Positions 6,236-14,118 of a DNA stretch of 15,781 bases are shown in pieces; position 1 is the first letter of the stretch, and each line of letters starts with the position of its first letter. The position numbers and the translations under genes are program-made. The notes beneath the pieces are model-generated. The model did no database searches. It was not told where the DNA came from and was given only the letters and a program-made list of their open reading frames with translations. The stretch lies in the NCBI GenBank assembly GCA_018334615.1, contig JAGXLP010000014.1, positions 1 through 15,781 on the forward strand, read 5' to 3'. The DNA comes from Candidatus Bipolaricaulota bacterium. Lineage in GTDB: Bacteria > Bipolaricaulota > Bipolaricaulia > M55B111.

Positions 6236-7490
6236 GCTAAAGAATGACTTACCTTACTGTCCCGGTTGTGGCCATCACCAGATTATGGAAGGAACTGCGG
6301 ACGCCTGCGAGAACCTTGAATGGAGACCAAACGATGTAATTCTAGTCACCGATATCGGGTGTGTGGGGCTAGCCGATAAGTACTTTCCATCACATACCAT
6401 ACACGGTTTGCATGGCAGGTCCCCCGCTCTTGCTGCTGGGATTCGTTTTGGGCTTGATGATCCATCGAAACATATAATTGTATTTATCGGAGATGGAGGA
6501 TCTACTATCGGGCTGCAGCATTTAATGGAAGCAGCCAGACTTAACGTAAACATGACTGTTGTCGTCCACAACAATATGCTCTACGGTATGACTGGTGGTC
6601 AGTCCAGTGGGTTGACTCCGGAAGGGTATTCTACGACCACCGATCGGGAGGGGTCTTTAACAGGAAGCTACAATCTCCCCAAACTGGTTAATGGGGCGGG
6701 AGCCAGCTTTGCGTCCCGGGTTTTGTTTAACGAAAACCTGGCAGATGAACTTAAAGTAGCCTTCGCGAAACCGGGCTTTTCCCTGGTTGAAGTGATTGAG
6801 TACTGTCTGAGCTATGGCCATAAACTAAACCCAAAAACCCGCCTTGAGGATATCCTCGAAGAGCAAGATAGACCACTAGACCACTGGGAAAACGAGGACG
6901 CTTCAGAGTACGTTCCAGAGAAAACTGGTAGATCTACACCTCTGTTTTCGGATCTACCTGATATCCCCGCCGAGTTTTCGCACCAGTTGACTGAACCTGT
7001 ATCGGTACTGGTGGGGGGGTCGGCTGGAGAGGGGGTTCAAACCGCTGCCCAAGTAATATCGCAAGCCGCTATGAGGGCCGGGCTCGAAGTGAGTAAAAAA
7101 GGAGAATACCCCGTTACAGTTGGGTCAGGGTTCTCCGCTGCGGAGGTTTTGATGTCACCTGAGGAGGTTCAATTCACCGGCATTAACTCGCTGGACAACG
7201 TTATCATGGTCTCTTCTGAAGGCCTGGAACATAGCTCTTCCGAGATAGAGTCCATGAAAGAGGGGTTGTTTATAGCGGATAAAAGTTTAGATTTACCGGA
7301 AAACGAGGCAGAAGTAATCCAGAAAACATTTAGAGAAAAAGCGGGAGAAAAAGGAGCTGCCTTGAGTGCGCTGACATATTGGTTAAAACAGAGAGGTATT
7401 TTCCCGATGGACGCGCTCGTTAAGGCAGCAGAGACAAGTAAGCATTCAGATGCACTTAAAGAGTCGATAAAAGTAGGTACCGATTTATAA
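6225..7490 (+). CDS. 2-oxoacid:ferredoxin oxidoreductase, beta-gamma fusion subunit
   Basis: A 421-residue chain joining two subunits. Residues 1 to about 215 are the thiamine-diphosphate-binding beta subunit. YCPGCGH (11-17), C46 in DIGC and C194 in EYCLSYG are the four [4Fe-4S] ligands; GDGG (89-92) through NN (116-117) is the ThDP motif. A linker follows, and about 257-415 is a gamma domain with VGGSAGEGVQTAAQVI (263-278) and EYPVTVGSGFSAAEV (298-312). No delta-type 2[4Fe-4S] ferredoxin domain occurs here or in alpha, so the complex probably holds one cluster. The GTG start at 6225 has SD GGGAGG (6210-6215) 9 nt away and overlaps the alpha stop. Beta and gamma are usually separate or gamma is joined to alpha, so this order is worth noting. 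Confidence 0.88.
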   Translation: MGFELKNDLPYCPGCGHHQIMEGTADACENLEWRPNDVILVTDIGCVGLADKYFPSHTIHGLHGRSPALAAGIRFGLDDPSKHIIVFIGDGGSTIGLQHLMEAARLNVNMTVVVHNNMLYGMTGGQSSGLTPEGYSTTTDREGSLTGSYNLPKLVNGAGASFASRVLFNENLADELKVAFAKPGFSLVEVIEYCLSYGHKLNPKTRLEDILEEQDRPLDHWENEDASEYVPEKTGRSTPLFSDLPDIPAEFSHQLTEPVSVLVGGSAGEGVQTAAQVISQAAMRAGLEVSKKGEYPVTVGSGFSAAEVLMSPEEVQFTGINSLDNVIMVSSEGLEHSSSEIESMKEGLFIADKSLDLPENEAEVIQKTFREKAGEKGAALSALTYWLKQRGIFPMDALVKAAETSKHSDALKESIKVGTDL

Positions 7491-7522
7491 AAATTAGCCA
7501 TTTTGAGAAAGGAGTGATTTAA

Positions 7523-8800
7523 ATGGCAGACACTGATTTAGCAAGAGACGATGAATTTGAATTGACGGAAGAGCAGAAACTTCTAAAGGAAAGTCTTCTC
7601 GATTGGGGCGAAAGAGAATTACCCTTAACCAGAGTAATTGAAATGAATCAGGAAGGTCATCCCTATCCGGAGGATATAATTAAAAGTTTGGCCAATCTGG
7701 GAGTAATTATGGGTCCGGTTCCGGAGGAACACGGAGGGAGCGGACTGTCTTGGGAAGATCAAGCAATAATAGCCGATCAGATAGGTTATATTGATCCCAG
7801 TATAGCGACTGCTGCCGGTTTAATGGCGGTTGAGACGGGTTGGGGATATACGTTAAATCGTTACGGAAATGAGACCATTCAGGAGAAGTTTGTCAAACCG
7901 GCAATTAATGGAGACCAATTTGTGGGCATAGCTACTACGGAGCCCGGTGGTGGGTCCGACGTGGCCGGATTTGAAAGTACCGCAGAAAGAGACGGGGACG
8001 ACTGGATTTTAAATGGGGAAAAGACGTTCATTAGCGGAACCGAAGAGGCTCAGAAAATGGGCGGTGCTTTCTGGGTCAACGTAAGAACCGGACCGGCGCC
8101 AGAAGATGCACCACATAAGAACATGACGTCTTTTTGTGTTCCCGTTGACGCTGACGGGATGAACTTCCAGGAACCCTACAGAGATGCGGGTAGAATGGCA
8201 ATATCTACCGGTGGGTTCATCATGGAAGACGTGAGAATTCCCGACAGGTTCAGGCTTGGAGAAGTTGACAAGGGTTTTTACTACACTATGGAGGGTTTTG
8301 ACAACGCTCGAATATTGATTGGGGCGAGTTCCGTAGGTGTAACGAGGAGAGTCCTCGAAGAGGCCGCGGACTACATAAAAGAAAGAGAGACTTTTGGAAA
8401 CCCGCTGGCAAAATACGAAGGCATCCAATTTGAATTTTCGGACCTTTATACGCGGATGAAAGCTCTTCGTTTGATGTATCAACAGGTGGCCCGGATGCAG
8501 GAGAAAAGGTACCAGGAAGCCGGTAAGGGAGAGAGAAAACGAGAACCAAAAACCTACTCATCAACCGATGTCGCTCGCTGGATATCTATGATAAAGTGGA
8601 AGGCACCCCACTTGGCAAAGGAAGCGGCCGACAAGGCAATGCACTGGTTGGGTGCGGCGGGTTACGCGGATGACTACGTGTTTGAGACCGCCTGGAAGGG
8701 TGTTATGTCCTATTGTGTAGGCGCAGAAGGCGGTGCGAATATACAGAAGATAGTCATTGGCCGGGAAACACTAGGTCCCGAATACGTTCCGTATAAATGA
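7523..8800 (+). CDS. Acyl-CoA dehydrogenase
   Basis: A 425-residue flavoenzyme that introduces the alpha,beta double bond into an acyl-CoA and exchanges electrons with Etf. TTEPGGGSDVAGF (138-150) and NGEKTFISG (164-172) are the FAD/substrate signatures; RETFGNPLAKYEGIQFEFSD (288-307) is the third. The likely catalytic base is E402 in GAEGGANIQ, at the place of the short-chain and medium-chain family base; the alternative isovaleryl-type position in GFDNARILIG carries no Glu. Between about 328 and 350 there is a charged insertion compared with usual family members, and the C-terminal region around 385-400 lacks the common Arg-Asp signature. SD AAAGGAG (7508-7514) is 8 nt from the ATG. It is followed directly by etfB and etfA. 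A 2-methylbutyryl-CoA or butyryl-CoA role is inferred from context. Confidence 0.93.
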   Translation: MADTDLARDDEFELTEEQKLLKESLLDWGERELPLTRVIEMNQEGHPYPEDIIKSLANLGVIMGPVPEEHGGSGLSWEDQAIIADQIGYIDPSIATAAGLMAVETGWGYTLNRYGNETIQEKFVKPAINGDQFVGIATTEPGGGSDVAGFESTAERDGDDWILNGEKTFISGTEEAQKMGGAFWVNVRTGPAPEDAPHKNMTSFCVPVDADGMNFQEPYRDAGRMAISTGGFIMEDVRIPDRFRLGEVDKGFYYTMEGFDNARILIGASSVGVTRRVLEEAADYIKERETFGNPLAKYEGIQFEFSDLYTRMKALRLMYQQVARMQEKRYQEAGKGERKREPKTYSSTDVARWISMIKWKAPHLAKEAADKAMHWLGAAGYADDYVFETAWKGVMSYCVGAEGGANIQKIVIGRETLGPEYVPYK

Positions 8801-8813
8801 TGGTGATTACCTA

Positions 8814-9620
8814 ATGGATTTTTTGGTATTTATAAAACAGGTACCCGACACAGATGAAGTGAAGGTGGACGAAGAGTCGGGGACAATTATCAGAGAGGGA
8901 GTTCCCTCTATCCTCAATCCTTTTGATGAATACGCCCTTAACCTGGCGTTGAGGCTCAAAGAGGGGATGGAAGACGAAGTCAATATTACCGCGATGAGTA
9001 TGGGCCCCCCACAGGCAAAAGACGCTTTAAAAAAATGTCTGGCAATTGGGGCCGATAGAGGGATACTCCTTTCGGACAAAGTATTTGGAGGTGCCGATAC
9101 CTGGGCAACCTCCTTCACTTTGTTCAAGGGTGTGGAAAAGATGGGAGGAGCGGACCTCTACTTCTCCGGTCAGGAAGCGACGGATGGAAACACAGCTCAA
9201 GTGGGGCCGGAACTGGCCAGTCATCTGAACCTATCTTCCATGACTTATGTGGAGGACGTCTTGGATATCAATCCTAAGGAAGGATATCTTACGGCAAAAA
9301 AGGAGACCGACGAGGGGTTTATAAAATTAAAGAGCGAGTTGCCCGTCGTGCTTTCCTGCATGACCCCTCCTGATTTTGAGCCCAAGATCCCCGGAGTAAA
9401 GGAGATCATGAAGGCAAAAAATAAGCCTCTTGATACCTGGAATCACGATGATTTGGGAGGAACGGAGGAGGAATATGGGTTGGAAGGCTCCGAATCTCAG
9501 GTGATAAGTACGTATCCTCCACCTTCTAAAGGACCGGGCGAGAAGTTCGAGGGACCAGCTGAAGAGGGAGCGGAAAAGATATTTGCCCTGCTGAAAGACG
9601 AGGGGGTCTGCGATGATTAA
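8814..9620 (+). CDS. etfB: Electron transfer flavoprotein beta subunit
   Basis: A 268-residue EtfB that pairs with the following EtfA and the preceding dehydrogenase. NPFDEYALN (35-43), MSMGPPQAKDALKKCLAIGADRG (61-83, in family style), FGGADTWATS (91-100) and SGQEATDGNTAQVGPELA (118-135) are the nucleotide- and flavin-binding signatures. The ADTWAT and DGNTAQVG forms resemble those of clostridial Etfs shown to bifurcate electrons with FAD in the beta subunit and NADH as donor. It starts 13 nt after the dehydrogenase with a weak ribosome site and overlaps etfA by 8 nt. Bifurcation is inferred from family resemblance, not demonstrated. Confidence 0.93.
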   Translation: MDFLVFIKQVPDTDEVKVDEESGTIIREGVPSILNPFDEYALNLALRLKEGMEDEVNITAMSMGPPQAKDALKKCLAIGADRGILLSDKVFGGADTWATSFTLFKGVEKMGGADLYFSGQEATDGNTAQVGPELASHLNLSSMTYVEDVLDINPKEGYLTAKKETDEGFIKLKSELPVVLSCMTPPDFEPKIPGVKEIMKAKNKPLDTWNHDDLGGTEEEYGLEGSESQVISTYPPPSKGPGEKFEGPAEEGAEKIFALLKDEGVCDD

Positions 9621-10812
9621 GATAGATAGAGAAGAATGTATAGGCTGTGGTGAGTGTGTAGAGGTCTGTCCGGTAGATGCTCTGAGCCTGGATAGCGAGG
9701 AAAAGGCAGTGGTAGACGAGGATACCTGTACTTCCTGTGGGCTCTGTATCTCAACCTGTCCCACGAACGCGATCGAAACGAAGATAATGGCACGAAAAGG
9801 CGATACTTCCCAGTACAGCGGGGTATGGGTATTTGGTGAAACTAACGATGGAAATTTAAAGGAAGTCGGGCCGCAATTGCTGGGGAAAGGAAGAGAACTG
9901 GCCTCGGAATTTAACGATCAACTCTCGGCCGTAGTCATAGGCTCCGATGTAAAAGACGCAGCGGCCAAATGTGGTAACTACGGTGCAGAGAAAGTGTACA
10001 TGGTCGAGGGGGAGGAGTTTGACCAGTATAAGACTTTACCTTTTTCCTTTGCCATGTCTCAGTTGATCAGCGAATTCAAGCCAAGGGTCGTGTTATATGG
10101 AGCGACCCACCTGGGCAGGGACCTCGCTCCTTCGGTGGCTGGTCGGTTGGGTCTTGGGTTGACCGCGGACTGTACCGGACTTTCCATAAAAGAAGAAGAC
10201 GGAGAGAAACTACTTCTGCAGACAAGACCGGCATTTGGCGGCAATCTAATTGCCGAGATAGTCTGCCCCAATACCAGGCCTCAGATGGCTACGGTACGTC
10301 CGAATGTGTTTTCTTGCCCGGAAGAAACTGAGAACAGTCAGCCAGAGATCATTGAAAGAGAAGTTGACCTGAACCCTGAACTTTTTAAAGTTGAAATTTT
10401 GGAGAGGCTAAGTGGTGAAGAGGGTGAGGTTGGCGTAGAAGAGGCCGACGTGGTTATCGCAGGAGGAAGGGGCGTAGGATCGGAAGAGAACTTTCAATTA
10501 CTGGAAGAGCTTGCGGACGCCCTGGACGGGGTTGTCGGGTGCTCTAGACCGATTGTGGAAGACGGGTGGCTGTCGAAGGCCCATCAGGTCGGTCAGAGTG
10601 GCAAGACCGTTTCCCCGAAGCTCTATATAGCCTGCGGAATTTCTGGAGCTATCCAGCATAAAGTGGGGATAAGGGATTCGGATACCATAATTGCGATTAA
10701 TAAGGACCCCGAGGCTCCGATATTTGACGTGGCGGATCTCTCCGTAGTGGGAGATCTCCATGAAGTACTACCTGAGTTATTAGAGTTGCTGGGGGGTGAG
10801 GATGGAAGCTGA
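9613..10812 (+). CDS. etfA: Electron transfer flavoprotein alpha subunit with N-terminal 2[4Fe-4S] ferredoxin domain
   Basis: A 399-residue EtfA. Residues 1-58 are a bacterial-type ferredoxin domain with two complete CxxCxxCxxxC clusters: C9, C12, C15, C19 and C39, C42, C45, C49, each followed by Pro. Residues about 68-270 form the EtfA N-terminal domain with TRPAFGGN (204-211). The C-terminal FAD domain shows GGRGVGS (284-290), SRPIVEDGW (311-319), QVGQSGKTVSP (325-335), GISGAIQHKVG (342-352) and INKDPEAPIF (362-371). Such extra ferredoxin domains occur in EtfA of some anaerobes, for example the caffeyl-CoA reductase complex of Acetobacterium. They would provide an entry or exit for low-potential electrons, matching the ferredoxin made by the upstream oxidoreductase. 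It overlaps etfB by 8 nt and the next gene by 11 nt. Confidence 0.94.
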   Translation: MIKIDREECIGCGECVEVCPVDALSLDSEEKAVVDEDTCTSCGLCISTCPTNAIETKIMARKGDTSQYSGVWVFGETNDGNLKEVGPQLLGKGRELASEFNDQLSAVVIGSDVKDAAAKCGNYGAEKVYMVEGEEFDQYKTLPFSFAMSQLISEFKPRVVLYGATHLGRDLAPSVAGRLGLGLTADCTGLSIKEEDGEKLLLQTRPAFGGNLIAEIVCPNTRPQMATVRPNVFSCPEETENSQPEIIEREVDLNPELFKVEILERLSGEEGEVGVEEADVVIAGGRGVGSEENFQLLEELADALDGVVGCSRPIVEDGWLSKAHQVGQSGKTVSPKLYIACGISGAIQHKVGIRDSDTIIAINKDPEAPIFDVADLSVVGDLHEVLPELLELLGGEDGS

Positions 10813-11947
10813 GCGAATAGAAAGAGTTGCAGTTGTAGGGGCAGGAACAATGGGGCATGGAATTGCGGAAGTATGTGCACTGGCCGGCCTGGAAGTAGGT
10901 ATTACGGATATTAAAGAAGAATTCTTGGAAGAGGCGGTTCAATCCATCTCTGCCAGTTTGGACAAACTTCGGGAAAAAGAGAAGATTTCCAGTTCGGAAG
11001 CCGATCAAACCATGGGGAGGGTTTCCACGGACGTAGACCTGAAGAAGATAGTTACCCCCTCCCAATTGGTTATAGAGGCGGTTCCGGAAAAGATGGAGAT
11101 AAAGAGAGACGTTTTTCAGGAAGTCGACGAAGCTGCCGGGAAAGAAGCGATGTTCGCTACCAATACGAGCTCCCTTTCCATCACGGACCTTGCTTCATTG
11201 ACGAGCCGCCCGGAAAGTTTTTTTGGTCTTCATTTTTTCAATCCACCGGTCAAAATGAAACTGGTAGAGGTAGTCAAGGGGAAAGAAACTGAAGAGGAAA
11301 TAATTGATTCCGCCATGGATTTTGCCCGGCACCTGGGCAAGGAACCAGTTTATTGCAGGAAGGACAACCCGGGTTTCATAGTAAATGCCATATTGTTTCC
11401 CTATCTATTGGAAGCTGTTCGGTTAAAGGAAAGTGAGGGCCTGGATAAAAAAACCGTGGATGCTGGCGTCGTAGAGAAGCTGGGTTTCCCCATGGGCCCG
11501 TTCGAGTTGCTGGATATGGTGGGCCTGGATGTTGCTAGGGAAATAGGTCAGGTGATAAGCTGGCCCGTTCCTTCCGGGGTGAAAAAGAGAGTCGATAAGG
11601 ATCAGCTGGGGAGGAAAACCGGTCGCGGTTTCTATGATTACGAAGGAGAGGGGGTAAATTACAGTTCAGGGGACGGCGAAGGGTTTGATCCCCTTCCTCT
11701 AATTTCCGTGATGGTAAACCAGGCGGCAGAGGTGCTCCAGGAAAAAGTTGCCTCCGCGGAGGATATAGATCTGGCTATGAAAATGGGAACCGGGTTGCCC
11801 GATGGCCCGATTGCTTTGAGCGATGAAAGAGGACTGAAGGCTCTCCGGGAAGGGTTGAATTACCTGGCAGATATCAATCCTTCCACCAAAGAACTATACG
11901 AGCCAAACAGTCCCCTGGAGGAGGGATTCGGTGAATACGAGTTTTGA
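10802..11947 (+). CDS. 3-hydroxyacyl-CoA dehydrogenase (NAD-dependent)
   Basis: A 381-residue enzyme that oxidises a 3-hydroxyacyl-CoA to the 3-oxoacyl-CoA with NAD. The Rossmann domain opens with VVGAGTMGHG (11-20). The catalytic set is S123 in NTSSLSI, H144 in GLHFFNPP, E156 in LVEVVKG and N195 in DNPGFIVNAI. The first C-terminal domain has GFPMGPFELLDMVGLD (228-243), and a second, shorter 3HCDH repeat follows to about 360. This makes it longer than the roughly 280-residue clostridial Hbd and closer to the two-repeat type seen in PaaH or FadB halves. The ATG at 10802 is chosen because GGGGGG (10791-10796) lies 5 nt before it; an in-frame GTG at 10796 would sit in that site. It overlaps etfA by 11 nt and the hydratase gene by 17 nt. 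Confidence 0.92.
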   Translation: MEAERIERVAVVGAGTMGHGIAEVCALAGLEVGITDIKEEFLEEAVQSISASLDKLREKEKISSSEADQTMGRVSTDVDLKKIVTPSQLVIEAVPEKMEIKRDVFQEVDEAAGKEAMFATNTSSLSITDLASLTSRPESFFGLHFFNPPVKMKLVEVVKGKETEEEIIDSAMDFARHLGKEPVYCRKDNPGFIVNAILFPYLLEAVRLKESEGLDKKTVDAGVVEKLGFPMGPFELLDMVGLDVAREIGQVISWPVPSGVKKRVDKDQLGRKTGRGFYDYEGEGVNYSSGDGEGFDPLPLISVMVNQAAEVLQEKVASAEDIDLAMKMGTGLPDGPIALSDERGLKALREGLNYLADINPSTKELYEPNSPLEEGFGEYEF

Positions 11948-12701
11948 TAACCTGAACCTGGAAATCTCTGGTGATGGAGTCGCCAGATTGGAGCTTAGTC
12001 GTCCTAAGAGCCTGAACTCGTTGAATGACCAACTGCGTTCCGAACTGTTTGAGGCTTTCCAGCTTATGGAAGACCGGAGGGTTCGGGTGGTTACGTTATG
12101 GGGTGAAGGAAAAGCTTTTTGTGCTGGTGCCGACGTATCCGAGTTTTTGGATATTGAGCCATCCAGGTACTCCCAGTTTATGGGTGATTTTTTCGAATTA
12201 CCAGAAGAGTTTCCGGCCCCTACAGTCGCAATTATAGACGGTTACGCATTGGGTGGGGGGCTGGAGCTGGCCATGGCGTGTGATTTGAGGGTCGCTACCA
12301 CCCGGTCCAGGCTTGGCCAACCCGAAATTGGTCTGGGACTCATTCCCGGTGGCGGAGGGACACAGAGATTGACCAGGTTGATAGGAATGGGTCGAGCCAA
12401 GGAATTGGTTATGACCGGAAAACAGATCTCCGGGGAAAAAGCTGAGGAATGGGGCCTGGTAAATAAAACCGTGGATGAGGGGGAACTGGAGGATACTGTT
12501 GAAGATTTTGTCGAACCTCTCGTTAAGGGTCCCCGGAAGAGTTTACAGATGGCCAAGAAAGTAATTAATCAGGGTGCCAGCTCGAATCTTCAGGTGGGGC
12601 TGGAAATTGAAAAACAGGGATTTTCGACGTTACTGGGATCGGAAGAGGCTCGAGAAGGAATTGACGCTTTTTTAAACGATAGAGAACCGGATTTTAAATA
12701 A
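11931..12701 (+). CDS. Enoyl-CoA hydratase (crotonase family)
   Basis: A 256-residue crotonase-fold enzyme that adds water across the double bond of a 2-enoyl-CoA. The oxyanion-hole segments are KAFCAGADVSEF (61-72) and IDGYALGGGLELAMACDLR (102-120). Both catalytic glutamates of true hydratases are present: E112 in GGGLELA and E132 in QPEIGLGLIPGGGGTQRL. This favours hydratase activity over isomerase, hydrolase or decarboxylase members that lack one of them. The C-terminal helices run to residue 256, the normal length. The GTG start has a very strong SD, GGAGGAGGG (11917-11925), 5 nt upstream, inside the end of the preceding gene. Tiglyl-CoA or crotonyl-CoA are the likely substrates from context. 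Confidence 0.92.
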   Translation: MNTSFDNLNLEISGDGVARLELSRPKSLNSLNDQLRSELFEAFQLMEDRRVRVVTLWGEGKAFCAGADVSEFLDIEPSRYSQFMGDFFELPEEFPAPTVAIIDGYALGGGLELAMACDLRVATTRSRLGQPEIGLGLIPGGGGTQRLTRLIGMGRAKELVMTGKQISGEKAEEWGLVNKTVDEGELEDTVEDFVEPLVKGPRKSLQMAKKVINQGASSNLQVGLEIEKQGFSTLLGSEEAREGIDAFLNDREPDFK

Positions 12702-12708
12702 AGGGTGG
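12701..12708 (+). promoter_or_regulatory. Ribosome binding site that sets the thiolase start
   Basis: AAGGGTGG is followed after 5 nt by TTG at 12714. The earlier in-frame GTG at 12705 lies inside this site and has only AT-rich sequence upstream, so TTG at 12714 is the better start. Confidence 0.55.
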
Positions 12709-12713
12709 GTGAA

Positions 12714-14000
12714 TTGAGTAAAAAAAGACCGGTTATAGTTTCTGCCGTTAGGACTCCTGTTGGTTCATTTGGTGGATCGCTTAAAGATTTTAAAGTTACT
12801 GAGCTTGGTACTGCAGTCATTAAAGAGGCTTTAAAACAAGCCGGGGTTAGGCCTGTTGTATCCGAGAGGCTAAAAAATTTGCGCCCCGACAAGACGAAAG
12901 ATCGTGGTCTAAGTGATGTGGGGGAAGATTACAATGACTGGTCCGACGATCTGCAAGGAGTAGTGCTGGACGAAGTCATAATGGGTAACGTTCTTCAGGG
13001 AGGACAGGGTCAAAATACCGCCCGACAGGCCTCTGTTAGAGCCGGTGTTCCTGTCGAAGTCAACGCATATACGGTAAACAAAGTTTGTGCTTCCGGCATG
13101 AAGGCTATTTCATTGGCTTCTCAAGAAATTAGATCCGGTACTGCGAACGCTGTGGTGGCCGGTGGCATGGAAAATATGAGCCGAGCACCGTACGTATTAC
13201 CCGACCTCCGGTGGGGAGGAAGGATGTTTGATAAGAAGGCCAAGGATCTTATGGTGCTGGATGGCTTATATGAGATTTTCTACGACTATCATATGGGTGT
13301 TACCGCGGAAAATATCGCCGAGTTGTACGAAATATCCCGAGAAGAACAGGATCGGTTGGGACTGGAGAGTAACAATCGGTCCATGGAAGCCCTCGAATCC
13401 GGCAGGTTCATGGATGAAATAGTTCCAATCGAGATCGAGAAAAAGGGAGAGAAAGTTGAATTTACGGAAGACGAGTGTCCTATGGACACGAGCCTGGAAA
13501 AGATGAACAAATTGCCCACGGTATTCAAGGAGGACGGCACGGTGACTGCGGGTAATGCCTCTGGTATCTCGGATGGAGCGGCGGCTTTGCTTATTACTTC
13601 TGAGGAATTTGCCCGGAAGAAGGGGTTACCCATAAAGGGCTATATAAACGGTGAAACATCAGGGGGAGTTGACCCCAAGTATATGGGTCTTGGTCCCGTT
13701 CCGGCTACCAAAAAACTGATGAGTAATCTCGGACGAAAAATATCGGACTACAAACTAGTGGAGTTAAACGAGGCATTTGCTTCCCAGACTCTGGCCTGTA
13801 TAGATGAGCTGGAACTGGATCCCGAAATAACCAACCCTCTCGGATCGGGTATTTCGCTTGGACACCCCATTGGGTGTACAGGGGCGAGAATCGTAGTTAC
13901 CCTGCTTCACGAGATGGAAAAGCGTGATTCGAATCTGGGACTGGCTACCTTGTGTATAGGTGGTGGCCAGGGTATGGCTACGGAAATAGAAAGAAAATAG
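12714..14000 (+). CDS. Acetyl-CoA acetyltransferase (thiolase)
   Basis: A 428-residue thiolase that cleaves a 3-oxoacyl-CoA with CoA, or condenses two acyl-CoAs. The nucleophile is C125 in VNKVCASGMK; the other active-site residues are N352 in NEAF, H384 in SLGHPIG and C414 in LCIGGGQG. These numbers are about 36 higher than in the roughly 393-residue standard enzyme. The excess comes from a charged insertion at about residues 45-82 (from VRPVVSERLK to DDLQ), just ahead of the VLDEVIMGNVLQ strand. Everything after it aligns normally, so the enzyme should be active. The cleaved product would be acetyl-CoA plus propionyl-CoA if the substrate is 2-methylacetoacetyl-CoA, or two acetyl-CoA if acetoacetyl-CoA. 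It is the last gene of the tight operon. Confidence 0.92.
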   Translation: MSKKRPVIVSAVRTPVGSFGGSLKDFKVTELGTAVIKEALKQAGVRPVVSERLKNLRPDKTKDRGLSDVGEDYNDWSDDLQGVVLDEVIMGNVLQGGQGQNTARQASVRAGVPVEVNAYTVNKVCASGMKAISLASQEIRSGTANAVVAGGMENMSRAPYVLPDLRWGGRMFDKKAKDLMVLDGLYEIFYDYHMGVTAENIAELYEISREEQDRLGLESNNRSMEALESGRFMDEIVPIEIEKKGEKVEFTEDECPMDTSLEKMNKLPTVFKEDGTVTAGNASGISDGAAALLITSEEFARKKGLPIKGYINGETSGGVDPKYMGLGPVPATKKLMSNLGRKISDYKLVELNEAFASQTLACIDELELDPEITNPLGSGISLGHPIGCTGARIVVTLLHEMEKRDSNLGLATLCIGGGQGMATEIERK

Positions 14001-14015
14001 CCTCGAAAATCTAAC

Positions 14016-14021
14016 TATAAT
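14016..14021 (+). promoter_or_regulatory. Possible -10 box for the solute-binding protein gene
   Basis: A perfect TATAAT lies 16 bases after the thiolase stop. No good -35 is found 15-19 nt upstream (the region is A-rich), so this is a weak call. No convincing terminator separates the thiolase from the next gene, so read-through is also possible. The rest of 14001-14118 holds a small hairpin (AAGAC 14054-14058 with GTCTT 14065-14069). Confidence 0.25.
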
Positions 14022-14102
14022 AAAAGAGGCGAACGTACAAAACCGGAGGTGATAAGACGACCGGGTCTTGGCAAAGTTAAACCAAACAATCTACCCAATA
14101 CT

Positions 14103-14110
14103 AAAGGGGG
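14103..14110 (+). promoter_or_regulatory. Ribosome binding site that sets the solute-binding protein start
   Basis: AAAGGGGG ends 8 nt before the ATG at 14119, which opens directly into a signal peptide. An upstream in-frame TTG at 14068 has no ribosome site at a workable distance and would put 17 residues in front of the signal sequence. Confidence 0.6.
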
Positions 14111-14118
14111 TATTGTTT

